Assembly: GCF_022179545.1 (NCBI RefSeq)
Contig: NZ_AP025518.1
Span: 4,278,001-4,342,000, forward strand
Length of the DNA: 64,000 nucleotides
From: Mycolicibacterium fortuitum subsp. fortuitum
GTDB taxonomy: Bacteria > Actinomycetota > Actinomycetes > Mycobacteriales > Mycobacteriaceae
Direction: 5' to 3'
Part shown: positions 62,701 through 64,000 of the stretch, one piece after another
Layout of the letters: every line of letters begins with the position of its first letter
Numbering within the stretch: position 1 is the first letter of the stretch
The notes under the pieces: model-generated
Told to the model about the DNA's origin: nothing
What the model saw: the letters and a program-made list of their open reading frames with translations, nothing else
Database searches by the model: none
Position numbers and translations under genes: made by a program

Positions 62701-63092
62701 TGAGCGAACCCGAGAAGCGCCCCCGGCTCGCCCAGGGGCGCGAGCATGTTGTCGCCACTGTCGACGAAATCCCGCCCGGCACACACAAACTCGTCCCGAT
62801 CGGCCGTCACGGCGTCGGTGTGTACAACGTGAACGGTACGTTCTACGCCATCGCCAACTACTGCCCGCACGAGGGCGGGCCGCTGTGCTCCGGGCGCGCC
62901 CGGGGCCGCACGGTAGTGGATGAAAACGTGCCCGGTGACGCCGTGATGGTGCGCGACAAGGAGTACATCTACTGCCCGTGGCACCAATGGGGTTTCGAGC
63001 TGGCCACCGGCACCACAGCGGTCAAGCCCGAATGGAGTATCCGTACCTATCCGGTTCGTGTGGTTGGAGATGATGTGTTGGTGATGGCCTGA
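62700..63092 (+). CDS. Rieske [2Fe-2S] ferredoxin-like protein
   Basis: 130 aa. Rieske ligands in CPHEGG and CPWHQWGFEL, separated by an unusually long loop (~40 residues) with GRARGRTVVDENVPGD. No oxygenase alpha-subunit domain, so an electron-transfer ferredoxin or regulatory subunit. It overlaps both neighbours. Confidence 0.88.
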   Translation: MSEPEKRPRLAQGREHVVATVDEIPPGTHKLVPIGRHGVGVYNVNGTFYAIANYCPHEGGPLCSGRARGRTVVDENVPGDAVMVRDKEYIYCPWHQWGFELATGTTAVKPEWSIRTYPVRVVGDDVLVMA

Positions 63093-64000
63093 TGACTGCG
63101 GTAGTCGGAACCCCCGAACTCAAGCCGGGCGAGAAGACCATGGAGGTCAACGGCGGCAACGTCGTCTACGAAATCCTCGGCGACAAGGGTGATTTCATCG
63201 CTCTGACCCCCGGAGGCCGGTTCAGCAAGGACATTCCGGGACTGCGACCGCTGGCGGAAGCCCTGGTCGAGGGCGGCTACCGGGTGCTGCTGTGGGACCG
63301 GCCGAACTGCGGCAGATCCGACGTGCAGTTCTACGGGCAGAGCGAATCGCACATGCGGGCCGAGACGCTCTACCGGCTGATCACCGGCCTGGATATCGGC
63401 CCGTGCTTCATCCTCGGCGGTTCCGGTGGTGCGCGCGACTCGATGCTGACCACCATGCTCTACCCCGAGATCGTGCGAAAACTCGTGGTGTGGAACATCG
63501 TCGGCGGCGTATACGGCTCCTTCGTTCTCGGCGGACACTACGTGACCCCGAGCATCCTGGCGGTACGTGGACTCGGCATCCAAGGGTTGCTGAACGTGCC
63601 GGAATGGCGTGAGCGGATCGCCGAGAACCCGGCCAACAAGCAACGCCTGCTCGATCTCGATGCCGACGAGTTCCTCAAGGTCATGCTGCGCTGGCTCAAC
63701 GCGTTCGTGTCGAAGCCCGGGCAGACCATCCCTGGTGTCCCCGACGAGATGTTCGACAACATCACCGTCCCCACCCTGATCATCCGCGGCGGAGAGAACG
63801 ACTGGGACCACCCCAAGCGCACCTCGCTCGAGGTGAGTTGTCTGATCAAGGGTTCCGAGCTGATCGATCCCCCCTGGCCCGAGGATGCGTGGGAACGCGC
63901 CGGCGAGAAGTTTGCCCAGAGCGGCGGTAAAACGTTCTGTCTGTTCGATACCTGGGTGCAGGCCGCCCCGGCGATCATCGAGTTCCTGGGGTCGACGTGA
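63092..64000 (+). CDS. Alpha/beta-hydrolase fold protein
   Basis: 302 aa. Nucleophile elbow GGSGGARDS (Ser ~111), oxyanion TPGGRFSKD, and DRPNCGRSD. The acid region is GGENDWDHP; the C-terminal GH that normally brings the catalytic His is not visible (FCLFDTWVQ instead). Meta-cleavage-type hydrolases resemble it. Stop TGA ends at the last base of the window. Confidence 0.85.
   Translation: MTAVVGTPELKPGEKTMEVNGGNVVYEILGDKGDFIALTPGGRFSKDIPGLRPLAEALVEGGYRVLLWDRPNCGRSDVQFYGQSESHMRAETLYRLITGLDIGPCFILGGSGGARDSMLTTMLYPEIVRKLVVWNIVGGVYGSFVLGGHYVTPSILAVRGLGIQGLLNVPEWRERIAENPANKQRLLDLDADEFLKVMLRWLNAFVSKPGQTIPGVPDEMFDNITVPTLIIRGGENDWDHPKRTSLEVSCLIKGSELIDPPWPEDAWERAGEKFAQSGGKTFCLFDTWVQAAPAIIEFLGST

Noticed and set aside
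13165..64000. Insertion sequences or transposases bringing in the cluster
   Set aside because: No transposase, integrase or terminal inverted repeats were found.

Overview
The window looks like the chromosome of a fast-growing mycobacterium (Mycolicibacterium type). The evidence is high G+C, a type I fatty acid synthase closely matching mycobacterial Fas, a DUF1906 Tat substrate beside it (the Rv2524c-Rv2525c arrangement of M. tuberculosis), a complete yrbE-mce import operon, mycofactocin-coupled dehydrogenases, a mycobacterial hemophore-like protein and Mce-associated membrane proteins. No rRNA, tRNA, CRISPR array, insertion sequence or phage gene was seen.

Layout. 1-8.8 kb is conserved core: the first ~2,500 codons of fas (truncated by the window edge before the ketoacyl synthase) and the DUF1906 gene. 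8.9-13.2 kb is a small mixed block: MerR regulator, MFS transporter, LtrA-like membrane protein, SARP-type regulator and a 38-aa membrane peptide. From 13.2 kb to the end almost everything fits uptake and breakdown of a hydrophobic, probably alicyclic or isoprenoid, compound.

The catabolic region has five parts. (i) 13.2-24.3 kb: two Mce-associated proteins, two acyl-CoA ligases, an amidohydrolase, a crotonase, a VOC protein, a DUF35/thiolase-like pair, a TetR regulator and a P450. (ii) 24.5-26.6 kb: four small secreted proteins. (iii) 26.7-36.6 kb: the eight-gene yrbEAB-mceABCDEF operon, with two possible leader ORFs. (iv) 36.8-43.5 kb: CoA-transferase/aldehyde dehydrogenase, then SDR-SDR-ferredoxin-P450 and a hemophore-like gene. 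(v) 43.7-64 kb: a tight nine-gene minus-strand operon (solute-binding protein without signal peptide, two AveC-like membrane proteins, SDRs, aldehyde dehydrogenase, two P450s, 38-aa peptide), an orphan NorQ/NorD pair, a fused double-TetR regulator resembling Mce3R, a FadE pair, and an amidohydrolase-amidohydrolase-Rieske-hydrolase operon.

Together these suggest Mce import, P450 hydroxylation, oxidation of alcohol and aldehyde groups by SDR and ALDH, CoA activation, and beta-oxidation or retro-aldol shortening. The substrate cannot be read from sequence.

The main non-coding result is two recurring operator-like motifs. One is built from GAGAAT/ATTCTC half-sites with fixed 7- and 3-bp spacers and lies before at least nine transcription units. 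The other (AACARATATTNGGTC-like) lies before the nine-gene operon, norQ, norD and the double-TetR gene itself. The window therefore seems to hold two interleaved regulons, plausibly matching its two TetR-type regulators.
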